This document shows, piece by piece, positions 20,890 to 30,130 of a stretch of 64,000 nucleotides of DNA. The stretch is taken from the NCBI GenBank assembly GCA_900618065.1, contig UYIL01000003.1, positions 1,798,001 to 1,862,000 of the forward strand, in the 5' to 3' direction. The DNA is from Streptococcus thermophilus (lineage in GTDB: Bacteria > Actinomycetota > Actinomycetes > Mycobacteriales > Mycobacteriaceae). Both the position numbers and the translations under genes were made by a program. The notes under the pieces are model-generated. The model had not been told where the DNA came from. It saw only the letters and a program-made list of their open reading frames with translations, and made no database searches. Positions within the stretch are counted from its first letter, which is position 1. Each line of letters starts with the position of its first letter.

Positions 20890-21075
20890 ATGGCTCAAGA
20901 ACAGATCAACACCCATTCCGGCGGAGGCTCGGACGAGGAGGGTACCGGCCAGGAGGCTGGTCAGGTGAACGTCAACACCGCAGGCACCGACGACTTGCTC
21001 GACGAGATCGACTCTTTGCTGGACAACAACGCCGAGGAGTTCGTCCGTTCCTACGTGCAAAAGGGCGGCCAGTAA
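20890..21075 (+). CDS. pup: Prokaryotic ubiquitin-like protein Pup
   Basis: 61 residues, disordered and Gly/Glu-rich at the N-terminus, then a helical ARC-binding segment ([22 protein letters not shown]), ending in the invariant Gly-Gly-Gln. The terminal Gln must be deamidated by Dop before PafA ligates it to target lysines. It lies between dop and pafA and overlaps the pafA start by one base, so translation is coupled. No prcB or prcA lies between pup and pafA. Confidence 0.96.
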   Translation: MAQEQINTHSGGGSDEEGTGQEAGQVNVNTAGTDDLLDEIDSLLDNNAEEFVRSYVQKGGQ

Positions 21076-22490
21076 TGACGGTGTATCCGCGCCGCATCAT
21101 GGGCGTGGAAACGGAATTCGGCCTGACCGCCATCCGGGACGGCAAGGCGGTTCTGGGGCCCGAAGAGATCGCGCGCTACTTGTTCAAGCCAGTCGTGGCC
21201 CAGTACAAGAGCACGAACATCTTCACCGAGAACGCGGCCCGTCTGTATCTCGATGTCGGTGCGCACCCGGAGTATGCGACAGCAGAGTGCGATTCGCTCA
21301 CCCAGTTGCTCAACCACGACAAAGCGGGGGAGGTGCTGTTCACCGATCTCGCCGCCCAGACGGAAAAGACCCTCGCAGCCGAAGGCATCGGCGGCGACGT
21401 GTACCTGTTCAAGAACAACGTCGACTCCGCAGGCAACTCCTACGGCACGCACGAGAACTACCTGATCAGCCGAGAACTGTCGCTGAAGAACTTCGGCATG
21501 CGGTTGCTGCCGTTCCTGATCACCCGGCAACTACTCTGCGGTGCGGGCATGATCAAGAACGGTCGTTTCCTCATCTCGCAGCGCGCCGATCAGGTGTGGG
21601 AGGGAGTCTCGTCAGCAACGACGAGGACACGCCCGATCATCAACACCCGCGACGAACCCCACGGGGATTCGAGCCGCTTCCGCCGCATGCATGTCATCGT
21701 CGGCGACTCGAACATGGCGGAGCCCTCCTTCGCTCTCAAGATCGGCTCCACGCAGCTGGTCATCGAAATGCTCGAAGCGGACTGGGACATTCCGGCTTTC
21801 GACATCGCCGATCCGATCAAGCACATCAAACAGATCGCACTCGACCCGACCGGCCAGACAGAACTCGCGCTCAAAGACGACACCACAGTGACCGCGCTCG
21901 AGGTCCAGCAGGGCGTCCTCGAGGCTGCGAAGGGCTGGCTCGCCCAGCGGCCGAACGAAGGCACGCCGAACACAGAGCTGGAGAAGGTCGTGGAGCTGTG
22001 GGGCAGGACACTCGCGGCCATCGAGACCCAGGACTTTGAACCCGTCGCTGGCGAGATTGATTGGGTGATCAAGCGCAACCTCCTCGAACGCTACCGCGAC
22101 CGTTTGGGCGGCGACTGGAACCACCCGAAGCTCGCCCAGATCGACTTGGCCTACCACGACATCAACCTGCGCCGCGGGCTGTTCTACCACCTGCAGAACA
22201 AGGGCCTTGTGAAGCGGTGGACTACCGATGACGCGATCGCCCACGCGGCGACCAACGCGCCGGAAACCACGCGAGCGACCCTGCGCGCACAGTTCTTGGA
22301 CACGGCGCGCGAGCTGGGCGCCCACTACACCGTCGACTGGGTGCACATGAAGGTCGACCGTCCGGAACCGCAGACGGTGGATGCGCAGGATCCGTTCGCG
22401 ACGGAGGACGCAGGCGTCGATAAGCTCGTGGCGTACATGCACAACAACCGCGAGGTGCTTGGTAACGCACAAGGGGGAATCCGTGGCTAA
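21075..22490 (+). CDS. pafA: Pup-protein ligase PafA
   Basis: 471 residues, paralogue of Dop. ATP-dependent isopeptide bond formation between Pup-Glu and substrate lysines. The N-terminal RRIMGVETEFGLT carries the metal-binding Glu residues; YLDVGAHPEYATAECD carries the catalytic Asp; KNNVDSAGNSYGTHENYL and TRPIINTRDEPHGD are family motifs. The Dop loop is absent. It directly follows pup (one-base overlap) and overlaps pafB by eight bases. Confidence 0.97.
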   Translation: MTVYPRRIMGVETEFGLTAIRDGKAVLGPEEIARYLFKPVVAQYKSTNIFTENAARLYLDVGAHPEYATAECDSLTQLLNHDKAGEVLFTDLAAQTEKTLAAEGIGGDVYLFKNNVDSAGNSYGTHENYLISRELSLKNFGMRLLPFLITRQLLCGAGMIKNGRFLISQRADQVWEGVSSATTRTRPIINTRDEPHGDSSRFRRMHVIVGDSNMAEPSFALKIGSTQLVIEMLEADWDIPAFDIADPIKHIKQIALDPTGQTELALKDDTTVTALEVQQGVLEAAKGWLAQRPNEGTPNTELEKVVELWGRTLAAIETQDFEPVAGEIDWVIKRNLLERYRDRLGGDWNHPKLAQIDLAYHDINLRRGLFYHLQNKGLVKRWTTDDAIAHAATNAPETTRATLRAQFLDTARELGAHYTVDWVHMKVDRPEPQTVDAQDPFATEDAGVDKLVAYMHNNREVLGNAQGGIRG

Positions 22491-23427
22491 CGACGTGCGA
22501 GTGATCCAACGGCTGACCAATCTCACGTTCGCGTTACTGGGGTCGAACAAGCCACGTGACATGGAGTGGATCCGCAAGCATGTTGACGGCTACGAAGACA
22601 AGACGGATACCGCCATGGCGCGCATCCTCAAGCGCGATGTCCAATCATTGCGCCGGGCTGGCGTTCCCGCACGCAGTGAGAACGGGCTGGTCTGGGTGAA
22701 TAAAGACTCCTACGAACTCCCGCCGATCAGCTTCACCGAGGAAGAAGCGTATGTGTTGGGGTTGGCGGGGGACCTGGGGACATCGGGAAGCTTGGGCGCG
22801 TTCGCGCGCTCCGGGTGGACCAAGATCGCCGCGAGCGGTGCAACGCGGGCATTTGACGATGCTCCGATTAGCGCGCTGGACAACGACATTTCCCGGCTCG
22901 ACACTGATGTCGTTGCGGCCGTGACCGCGTGCGTGCGTTCCCGCACCCGGATGCGCTTCACGTACCAGCCGTCCCCGACGTCGCCGCCGCAGACGCGCAC
23001 GATGGACCCGTGGGGGCTCATCGCGCTGAACAACCGCGCCTACGTCGTCGGCTACGACGTGGAACGCGAGGCTGGACGCAGTTTCCGAGCGGTGCGCGTC
23101 AGCGATGTCCGGAAAGTACGTGACGTGCCCGCAGGGGATTTCCACCTGCCAGACCGTCCGGTCCAGCAGATCGTTAAGGATTCCCTGCGCGGCCCCACGG
23201 TGGAAGAAGCGGTGGTGCGCGTTGACCCGGGAACGGCGGGGGAGCTCGTCGCGAAAGCTACAGATCTCGGTGATAACCGTTTCCGTCTCGTCGACGTGGA
23301 GCGTGACTGGCTGGTGCGCACCGCGGCCAGCTTCGCTCCGCATGCGGTGGTGGAGTTGCCGGGGGACGTGCGCGAGGACGTCGTCAAGCTATTGAGCGCG
23401 ACTCAGGAGGCGCAGAATGAAAGATAG
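22483..23427 (+). CDS. pafB: WYL-domain transcriptional regulator PafB
   Basis: 314 residues. An N-terminal winged helix (RVIQRLTNLTFALLG ... MEWIRKHVDGY) precedes a WYL domain (RMRFTYQP, WGLIALNNRAYVVGYD) and a WCX C-terminal part. With PafC it forms the PafBC activator of the mycobacterial DNA-damage response, independent of LexA; it is not needed for pupylation itself. GTG start with AAGGGGGA upstream; the frame is open further back inside pafA. Overlaps pafC by 11 bases. Confidence 0.92.
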   Translation: MANDVRVIQRLTNLTFALLGSNKPRDMEWIRKHVDGYEDKTDTAMARILKRDVQSLRRAGVPARSENGLVWVNKDSYELPPISFTEEEAYVLGLAGDLGTSGSLGAFARSGWTKIAASGATRAFDDAPISALDNDISRLDTDVVAAVTACVRSRTRMRFTYQPSPTSPPQTRTMDPWGLIALNNRAYVVGYDVEREAGRSFRAVRVSDVRKVRDVPAGDFHLPDRPVQQIVKDSLRGPTVEEAVVRVDPGTAGELVAKATDLGDNRFRLVDVERDWLVRTAASFAPHAVVELPGDVREDVVKLLSATQEAQNER

Positions 23428-24352
23428 CCCGGAGAAGCTCGGTCAACTCGTCCGCGCGCTGAACTTGATCCCGTACTTGCACCAACACCCGGACGCGACG
23501 CCGATGGAGATCGCCCGCAACCTGGGGTACCCGCACACCGAGGTCATGGAGGACCTGAAGCGGCTGCAGATGTCGGGCGTGGGCAAAGGACCGGGGGAGA
23601 TGATCGACCTTTCCGCAGATTGGACCGGCATTACGCTCATCGAGGACCAGGGGTTGAACGCGCCGTTGCGTCTCACGCCCACGGAGGCGAACGCGCTTTT
23701 GCTCACCCTGGAATCGTTGGAAACCATGCCTGGGCTTGTGGATCAAACCGCGGTGGCGTCCGCCGCGCAGAAACTCCGGGACGTCATGCGCGATGCCGGT
23801 GTTCCCGACTCCGATCATGCGGAGACTCCCGGACCGGCAAGCGTGGTGTCCCAGGCGCTGACACAGCGCTGCATGCTCGAGGTCACCTACTATTCCGCCA
23901 CGTCCGACACAACGCGCACCCGCACCGTCTCCCCGGTGGGTCTGTTCCACCGCGACGGTGCGACCTACCTGTCGGCGTTCGAGGACGGCTCACTGAAGAC
24001 CTTCCGCTTGGACCGTATCCAGGACGCTTCGCTTCTCGACGCCCCCGCCGCCCCGTCTGCCCACCGCGACTACGACGCGGCCAACCCCTTCGGATTCGGG
24101 CAGGAGAACGTGGCCACGCTACGTATCCGCAGCGACGCGACGTGGCTGGCAGACTACTGGCAGATCGACCTACACGATGACGATGAGCACGCCGGCGGTG
24201 AGTGGGTTGAAGCGACGATGCCGTTCGGTAGCGATGATTGGCTGGTCCGTTTCTGTCTCAGCCAGGCCGACCGGGTCAGCGTTGTGGAGCCGACTCACAT
24301 CGCGGAAGAGGTCGCCGGTCGCAGTTCTGCGGCCCTAGAGCGTTATGCTTAG
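23417..24352 (+). CDS. pafC: WYL-domain transcriptional regulator PafC
   Basis: 311 residues. Same architecture as PafB: winged helix at the N-terminus (LVRALNLIPYLHQHPDATPMEIARNLG), WYL domain (LEVTYYSATSDTTRTRTVSPVGLFHRDGATYLSAF is the core, about 150-195) and a C-terminal extension. The overlap with pafB implies stoichiometric synthesis of the PafBC heterodimer. tatA follows after a 40-base gap, as in mycobacteria. Confidence 0.92.
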   Translation: MKDSPEKLGQLVRALNLIPYLHQHPDATPMEIARNLGYPHTEVMEDLKRLQMSGVGKGPGEMIDLSADWTGITLIEDQGLNAPLRLTPTEANALLLTLESLETMPGLVDQTAVASAAQKLRDVMRDAGVPDSDHAETPGPASVVSQALTQRCMLEVTYYSATSDTTRTRTVSPVGLFHRDGATYLSAFEDGSLKTFRLDRIQDASLLDAPAAPSAHRDYDAANPFGFGQENVATLRIRSDATWLADYWQIDLHDDDEHAGGEWVEATMPFGSDDWLVRFCLSQADRVSVVEPTHIAEEVAGRSSAALERYA

Positions 24353-24392
24353 AGCCACACGCGCTTTAAGCCCTTGAATGAAAGGAACTCCC

Positions 24393-24686
24393 ATGCCAAA
24401 CGTTGGCCTGATGGAAGGCCTCCTGATCGTCTTCATCATCCTGCTGCTTTTCGGAGCCGCAAAGCTGCCGGACTTGGCTCGCTCTGTGGGCCGTTCTGCG
24501 CGCATCTTCAAGTCCGAGGTCAACGAGATGAACAACGACAAGGCCGCGCAGGAATCCGCCGCGAACTCCCAACAGCAAGTCCCGCCGCAGCGCGAGATCA
24601 CCTCTGGCACCGAGTCGACTCAGACCCGCAGCACCCAGCAGGGCTTCTGGGACCAGCCGGAGAACCAGCAGCGCCCCGCTAACTAG
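24393..24686 (+). CDS. tatA: Sec-independent translocase subunit TatA
   Basis: 97 residues from ATG 24393, which has AAAGGAACT seven bases upstream; an ATG at 24378 overlaps that site and is less likely. A single N-terminal transmembrane helix (GLLIVFIILLLFGAAKLP) is followed by the FGAxKLP hinge and an amphipathic helix (ARSVGRSARIFKSEV), then a Gln-rich disordered tail. It forms the pore of the twin-arginine pathway with TatC, encoded two bases downstream. Confidence 0.95.
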   Translation: MPNVGLMEGLLIVFIILLLFGAAKLPDLARSVGRSARIFKSEVNEMNNDKAAQESAANSQQQVPPQREITSGTESTQTRSTQQGFWDQPENQQRPAN

Positions 24687-24688
24687 CC

Positions 24689-25660
24689 GTGTCCCGCAAG
24701 AACTCCGAGGGCACGATGACCCTCACGGAGCACCTGCAGGAACTGCGGCGACGCGTGGTCGTGTCGCTCATCGCCATCGTCGTCGGAACCATCATAGGAT
24801 TCATCTGGTACCAGTGGGCTCCGGGGCCGACGATGCCGCTGGGCGAGATCATTCGCCGTCCCTACTGTTCTTTGCCGGAACATCTGCGCGCGGATCTCAC
24901 GTCTGACGGGTCGTGCCGTCTCATCGCCACCTCGCCGTTCGAGATGTTCATGCTGCGTCTCAAGGTCGGCTTCCTCGCAGGTCTCGTCCTCTCGTCACCG
25001 GTATGGCTGCAGCAGATCTGGGCGTTCATCACCCCGGGCCTGCACAAGAACGAGCGGCGCTGGACGATGTCGTTTGTCACCTTCGCTGTGACGCTCTTTG
25101 TCGTCGGCGCAGTTCTCGCCTACTTCATCGTCGACCAGGGACTTTACGTTCTCATGTCGATCGGTAGCGAATACCAGGTCAGCGCCCTGTCCGGCGGGGA
25201 GTACTACAACTTCGTCCTCGCACTGATCGTCATCTTCGGCGTCAGCTTCGAGGTGCCCCTGATCATCATCATGCTCAACCTCGCCGGCCTGCTCGAGTAC
25301 GAGCAGGTCAAAGACAAGCGCAGGATCATCATCGTGGCCCTGTTCATTTTCGCGGCGTTCATGACGCCCGGCCAAGATCCGTTCTCCATGATCGTGCTCG
25401 CCCTGTCGCTGTGCTTCCTCGTGGAGATGGCGTTCCAGTTCTGCCGCATTAACGACAAGCGCCGCAAGAAAAAGCGCCAGGACTGGGGCGACCTGCGTGA
25501 CGACGAAGCCTCCGGCCCGATCACTCCTGCCGAGCCCATCAGCGCTACCGCTCCCGTGAGCGCGCCGACTGCGGTGGCTAGCCCGTCACCGTCGCCTTCA
25601 CCTGCGCGCGAACCCGCAGAGGACTTCAGCAAACCCGGATACTTCGACGACGTGCTCTAG
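24689..25660 (+). CDS. tatC: Sec-independent translocase subunit TatC
   Basis: 323 residues, six transmembrane helices. It recognises twin-arginine signal peptides. The N-terminal TLTEHLQELRRR segment and the FEVPLIIIMLNLAGL and FMTPGQDPFSM motifs are typical. The C-terminal ~70 residues are a Pro/Ser/Ala-rich cytosolic tail. GTG at 24689 gives the N-terminus seen in actinobacterial TatC; ATG 24716 with GAGGG upstream is an alternative. Forms a pair with tatA. Confidence 0.95.
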   Translation: MSRKNSEGTMTLTEHLQELRRRVVVSLIAIVVGTIIGFIWYQWAPGPTMPLGEIIRRPYCSLPEHLRADLTSDGSCRLIATSPFEMFMLRLKVGFLAGLVLSSPVWLQQIWAFITPGLHKNERRWTMSFVTFAVTLFVVGAVLAYFIVDQGLYVLMSIGSEYQVSALSGGEYYNFVLALIVIFGVSFEVPLIIIMLNLAGLLEYEQVKDKRRIIIVALFIFAAFMTPGQDPFSMIVLALSLCFLVEMAFQFCRINDKRRKKKRQDWGDLRDDEASGPITPAEPISATAPVSAPTAVASPSPSPSPAREPAEDFSKPGYFDDVL

Positions 25661-25670
25661 GGTGGTAGCC

Positions 25671-28427
25671 ATGTCTTCGACGCTCCACACGCATCTGGAT
25701 GAATTCCGCGCCACTAAGTCGTTTCCGCTCGATGACTTTCAGGTGGAGGCGTGCCAGGCGGTGGAGGAAGATCGCGGGGTGCTGGTGTGCGCCCCAACGG
25801 GCTCCGGAAAGACCGTGGTGGGGGAGTTCGCGGTCTCGCTGGCGCTGTCTCGCGGGACGAAGTGCTTTTACACCACTCCGATCAAGGCGCTGAGCAACCA
25901 AAAGTACCACGACCTCGTCGACGAGCACGGCGAGGATGCCGTCGGCCTGCTCACGGGTGATGTGAGCATTAACGGCAACGCCGAGATCGTCGTCATGACC
26001 ACCGAGGTGCTGCGGAACATGATCTACGCTGGATCGAGCGCTTTGGACCGCTTGTCACACGTGGTCATGGATGAGATCCACTACCTCGCAGACCGCGACC
26101 GCGGTGCGGTGTGGGAGGAGATCATCCTCAACCTCGACGAGTCTGCGCGCATCATCGGCTTGTCCGCCACGGTCTCAAACTCGGAAGAGTTCGGCGAGTG
26201 GCTGCACGAGGTCCGCGGCGACACGGCCGTGATCGTTTCGGAGAAACGCCCAGTCCCGCTTAATCAGTACATGATGGTGCAGCGCAAGATCATGCCGCTG
26301 TTCGAGCCAGGCACGGTCGAAGCGCCCGGCAACGTGAACAAGGATCTGGAGCGCGCCATCGAGCGGCTCGAATCCAGCGCCGCCAACGAAGGTCTCGATG
26401 ATTTCCGGGAGGGCAAAGGCTTCCGCTCGCGCGCAGGCGGGGGCCGCAGTGGCGCGCCCCGCGGACAAGACCGCATCCGATCCGTCGGCCGCCCTGAGGT
26501 TGTGGAGGCGCTGCGCGGGCGTGACATGTTGCCGGCCATCGTGTTCATCTTTTCCCGCGCGGGGTGCGACGGAGCACTCTTCCAATGCCTGCGTTCCCGC
26601 AAAGAACTGACGACTCCTGAGGAAGCCGAGCGCATCAAGCAGATCGCCGATGAGGGGGTCGAGGGAATCCCCGAGGAAGACCTCGACGTGCTCAACTACC
26701 GGCAGCTGCGCACCGCATGGTCGCGCGGATTCGCTGCCCACCACGCGGGACTTCTTCCCGCGTTCAAGCACATCGTGGAGCAGCTCTTCGTCGAAGGGCT
26801 CGTCCGTGTTGTCTTCGCCACGGAGACGCTCGCGCTGGGCATCAACATGCCGGCCCGCACCGTGGTCTTAGAGAAACTGGTCAAGTTCAACGGCGATGCC
26901 CACGTGGATCTCACCCCGGGGCAGTACACGCAGTTGACGGGGCGCGCAGGCCGCCGCGGGATCGACACGATCGGCAACGCCGTCGTGCAGTGGGCGCCGG
27001 CGATGGATCCGCGCGAAGTCGCCGGTCTTGCCTCCACCCGCACCTACCCGCTGATCTCGCTGTTCACGCCCGGCTACAACATGGCCATCAACATGCTGCA
27101 GATGAACGGCTTCGAAGATTCGATCCGGCTCATCGAGAAGTCCTTCGCTCAGTTCCAAACCGACCGCTCCGTCGTCGGCGAGGTGCGCACGATCGAGCGA
27201 CAGCGCGCCAAGGTGGACACGCTGCGCGCTGAGCTTATCGACGTCGCCGGCGCCGACGTCAGCGACGACCTCGTGGAGTACATGAACCTGCGTCGGGACC
27301 TGACTGAGGAAGAGAAGCGCAACAAGAAAGACTCGATCACTGAGCGCCGCCAAGAGGTCCAAGCTGTGCTGAGTCGACTGCAGATCGGCGATGTCATCGC
27401 GCTGCCGTCGAAACGCCGCCCGGAACTCGCCGCCGTCGTCGCACCGGCAGGGAAGAAGGATGACCCGCGGCCGTGGATCACCACGGAGCGTGGATGGTCG
27501 GGACGCATTGACGCCTCCGCCTTCGCCAACGCCCCTGTCGTGGTCGGCAGTATCAAGGTGCCGCGAGACATCGCGCACAAACCGCGCAAGCACACGCGGA
27601 AGGTGGTCAGCGAGCTCTCCCGCAGCCGCTTCAACGCGCCGAAGAAGTTGAAGCAGGAGGCGCGCAACCGGCCGTCGAAACGCATGCTCGAACTGCGCGA
27701 TGCGATCCGGTCCCACCCGGTGCATTCCTGGCCGGCTGCGCAGCGCGAGCAGCTGGCGCGTCTCGGTGATGAGCTTGTGCGTGAGGAAAGGTCGCTGGAG
27801 CGGGCGCAGAAGAGCGTCGATAAGCAAACGGACACCTTGGGCCGCATGTTTGAACGCATCATCGGTCTGCTCACGGAGATGGACTACGTGGAGCTTGTGG
27901 ATGGCGAACCCACCGTCACCGACGAAGGCGAGCGTCTCGCGCGCATCCATAATCCTTCCGACCTGCTGGTCGCCCAGTGTCTGAAGCGGGGGATCTGGGA
28001 TGACTTGGATCCTGCCGAGTTGGCTGGCGTTGTTTCGATGTGCGTGTTCGAGAACCGCAAGTCGACCGGCGGGTACCCGGAGGCCGCGACCGACCGGATG
28101 GCGGATGCGATGAACGACACCATGCGCATTCACGGCGAGCTCGCCAGCGACGAGCAGCGCCATCGTCTGCCGCCGACGGATATTCCCGATCCCGGCTTTG
28201 CATTGTCGATGCACCAGTGGACGGCCGGCGCCCCGTTGGGTTACGCGCTGGCCGCAGCCGCCGAGTCTGGTGCGGAGCTGACACCGGGCGATTTCGTGCG
28301 TTGGTCGCGCCAGGTCATCGACCTGTTGGAGCAGATTGTGCAGACCGGTTACTCCGATGACATCAAGCACAGCGCGCGTAAGGCTGTCGACGCGATCCGG
28401 CGCGGTGTGGTGGCGATCGGCAACTAG
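25671..28427 (+). CDS. helY: Ski2-like DEAD/DEAH-box RNA helicase HelY
   Basis: 918 residues. Walker A CAPTGSGKTVVGEF, Walker B VMDEIHYL (DEIH), SAT motif LSATVSN, and the C-terminal helicase motif QLTGRAGRRGID are all present, followed by the long C-terminal region of Ski2/Mtr4 relatives with a DSHCT-type domain. Probably in RNA processing or turnover. Order tatC-helY is conserved in mycobacteria and corynebacteria. The four-base overlap with the convergent protease gene leaves no room for a classic terminator. Confidence 0.93.
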   Translation: MSSTLHTHLDEFRATKSFPLDDFQVEACQAVEEDRGVLVCAPTGSGKTVVGEFAVSLALSRGTKCFYTTPIKALSNQKYHDLVDEHGEDAVGLLTGDVSINGNAEIVVMTTEVLRNMIYAGSSALDRLSHVVMDEIHYLADRDRGAVWEEIILNLDESARIIGLSATVSNSEEFGEWLHEVRGDTAVIVSEKRPVPLNQYMMVQRKIMPLFEPGTVEAPGNVNKDLERAIERLESSAANEGLDDFREGKGFRSRAGGGRSGAPRGQDRIRSVGRPEVVEALRGRDMLPAIVFIFSRAGCDGALFQCLRSRKELTTPEEAERIKQIADEGVEGIPEEDLDVLNYRQLRTAWSRGFAAHHAGLLPAFKHIVEQLFVEGLVRVVFATETLALGINMPARTVVLEKLVKFNGDAHVDLTPGQYTQLTGRAGRRGIDTIGNAVVQWAPAMDPREVAGLASTRTYPLISLFTPGYNMAINMLQMNGFEDSIRLIEKSFAQFQTDRSVVGEVRTIERQRAKVDTLRAELIDVAGADVSDDLVEYMNLRRDLTEEEKRNKKDSITERRQEVQAVLSRLQIGDVIALPSKRRPELAAVVAPAGKKDDPRPWITTERGWSGRIDASAFANAPVVVGSIKVPRDIAHKPRKHTRKVVSELSRSRFNAPKKLKQEARNRPSKRMLELRDAIRSHPVHSWPAAQREQLARLGDELVREERSLERAQKSVDKQTDTLGRMFERIIGLLTEMDYVELVDGEPTVTDEGERLARIHNPSDLLVAQCLKRGIWDDLDPAELAGVVSMCVFENRKSTGGYPEAATDRMADAMNDTMRIHGELASDEQRHRLPPTDIPDPGFALSMHQWTAGAPLGYALAAAAESGAELTPGDFVRWSRQVIDLLEQIVQTGYSDDIKHSARKAVDAIRRGVVAIGN

Positions 28428-28978
28428 CGCACTGTTCCTTTCGGGAGGAGGTTCACCGTGGCCACGCGGAGATTCTTCCCGAACGGGTCGAGGATGAGCG
28501 ATTGCACTCCCACGATGCTCCCGCCGACCATGACAGGGCCGCCGGAATCGCCTTTGACTGCGGGAGTGGTGTTGAAGACCAACCCGGCCGGCCGCACGCG
28601 CGTGGCGCGAGACCGCGACATCGCCATAGGAATCGTGCCTAACCACAGGCCTGGACGCGCCTGCATCCTTCGCGCGCGTCCGCCAAATCCGAACGTGACG
28701 GCTGGGGTGCCGATCCGTGGCGCAGCGGCCTCAACGATCCGCGGGAAGTTTTCACCCGACAACTTCCGAAAGGGACGCACGGTCACGATGGCAATATCTG
28801 TGCCCGGCACGGTTGTGACCTGCCTAATGGTTCGGATAGCGCCGTGCGCCTTCACCGTGGCTCCTGTGGGATGCTCCCGGAAGAAGTGCGCACACGTCAG
28901 CACCGTCTCAGGATCGAGCAGCGTGCCCGAGCAATAAGCAGACCCAGATGAGATGCGGACAAGCGAAGCGGGAAACAT
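28424..28978 (-). CDS. Trypsin-like serine protease, no evident signal peptide
   Basis: 184 residues from the ATG at 28978. The chymotrypsin-fold triad is visible: His31 (TCAHFF), Asp61 (GTDIAIV) and Ser145 (KGDSGGP). The open frame continues upstream, but it runs into the divergent pepQ start, so the extension is a shadow. With this start no signal peptide or membrane anchor precedes the protease fold, which is unusual for this mostly secreted family. Either the true start is missed or the protein is cytosolic. Confidence 0.8.
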   Translation of the reverse strand: MFPASLVRISSGSAYCSGTLLDPETVLTCAHFFREHPTGATVKAHGAIRTIRQVTTVPGTDIAIVTVRPFRKLSGENFPRIVEAAAPRIGTPAVTFGFGGRARRMQARPGLWLGTIPMAMSRSRATRVRPAGLVFNTTPAVKGDSGGPVMVGGSIVGVQSLILDPFGKNLRVATVNLLPKGTVR

Positions 28979-29011
28979 TGCCGCCCATCCTATCCACCTA
29001 CAATGGCGGGC

Positions 29012-30130
29012 ATGAATGCTCTTCCCACGCATTTCTCGCCCGCCGTGTACGCGCATCGCATCAAGCGCGCAGAAACCCTGTGCACGCAGCGGGGACTCGG
29101 CGGGGTAGTGGTGGGAACTGGTCCGGAACTCGCATTTCTGACTGGTTCGTGGACACAGTCGCATGAGCGTCTCACCGCGCTTGTCGTCTCTCCGCTGGGC
29201 GACCCCACGCTCATCGCCCCGGCCACGGATGCTGCCGACCTGGCCTTCGTGGAGCAGCTGGGCATCACCCTGCACACGTGGCGTGACGGGCACGATCCCT
29301 ATCGCATCGTTGCGGCGCACCTCGGTGGCGGCACGGTGGCGCTGGGCAAATCGTTGACTGCCGACCACGTTCTTCGCCTCATGGAGGTCGTCGAAGACAC
29401 CGTGCTTATCGACGACGCGCTGCCGGACCTGTTCATGGTGAAAGACACCGATGAGATCGCGCAGCTGGAGTTCGCAGGAGCCGCCATTGACCGCGTCCAC
29501 GAGCGGGTGCCGGATCTGCTCCGTCCCGGCCGTAGAGAGAACGAGGTGGCTGAAGACCTTGCTGAGTTGATCAAGCGTGAACACGCATCGGTGGACTTCA
29601 TCATTGTCGGCTCGGGCCCGAATGGGGCCAACCCTCACCACGACCACTCAGACCGCGTGCTGGAGGACGGCGACCCAGTCGTGGTGGATATCGGCGGTTC
29701 CGTCGGGGCTGGCTACCACTCCGACTGCACCCGCACCTACGTGGTCGGTGAAGTGAAAGATTCCTCGTTCCAGCGTGCCTATGACGTGCTCCGCACCGCG
29801 CAAGACACAGCCGTTCATACCGCACGACCCGGTATGACGGCGGGGGAGCTCGATGCTGTGGCACGCTCCAACATCAACCACGCTGGGTACGGAGTGAACT
29901 TCTCCCACCGGCTCGGTCACGGGATTGGATTGAACCTGCATGAGGCACCGTTCATCGTCGAGGGCAGCGACACGGTTCTCGAAGAAGGCATGGTGTTCTC
30001 GATCGAGCCGGGGATCTACCTGCCTGGGCAGTGGGGGATGAGGATTGAGGACATCGTCGTGCTCGAACCCGCTGGCGCACGTCGCCTCAACAACGCTGCC
30101 CGCCAACTCCGCTATGGTTTGCAGTCATGA
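29012..30130 (+). CDS. pepQ: Xaa-Pro peptidase, M24 family
   Basis: 372 residues from ATG 29012 (29003 would add three). An N-terminal creatinase-like domain precedes the pita-bread domain with the five metal ligands: DIGGSVGAGYHSDCTRT (two Asp), GHGIGLNLHE (His), FSIEPG (Glu) and MRIEDIV (Glu). Cleaves N-terminal residues preceding proline. TACAAT lies just before the second ATG, so a leaderless transcript is possible. Overlaps the next gene by four bases (ATGA). Confidence 0.9.
   Translation: MNALPTHFSPAVYAHRIKRAETLCTQRGLGGVVVGTGPELAFLTGSWTQSHERLTALVVSPLGDPTLIAPATDAADLAFVEQLGITLHTWRDGHDPYRIVAAHLGGGTVALGKSLTADHVLRLMEVVEDTVLIDDALPDLFMVKDTDEIAQLEFAGAAIDRVHERVPDLLRPGRRENEVAEDLAELIKREHASVDFIIVGSGPNGANPHHDHSDRVLEDGDPVVVDIGGSVGAGYHSDCTRTYVVGEVKDSSFQRAYDVLRTAQDTAVHTARPGMTAGELDAVARSNINHAGYGVNFSHRLGHGIGLNLHEAPFIVEGSDTVLEEGMVFSIEPGIYLPGQWGMRIEDIVVLEPAGARRLNNAARQLRYGLQS

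Noticed and set aside
26868..28646. 592-codon open frame opposite helY
   Set aside because: Antisense to a helicase with all motifs; its product is Arg/His/Gly-rich with no family motif. High-GC shadow.
28979..29647. N-terminal extension of the protease frame
   Set aside because: Lies antisense to the pepQ start region; contains no signal peptide and no family sequence.
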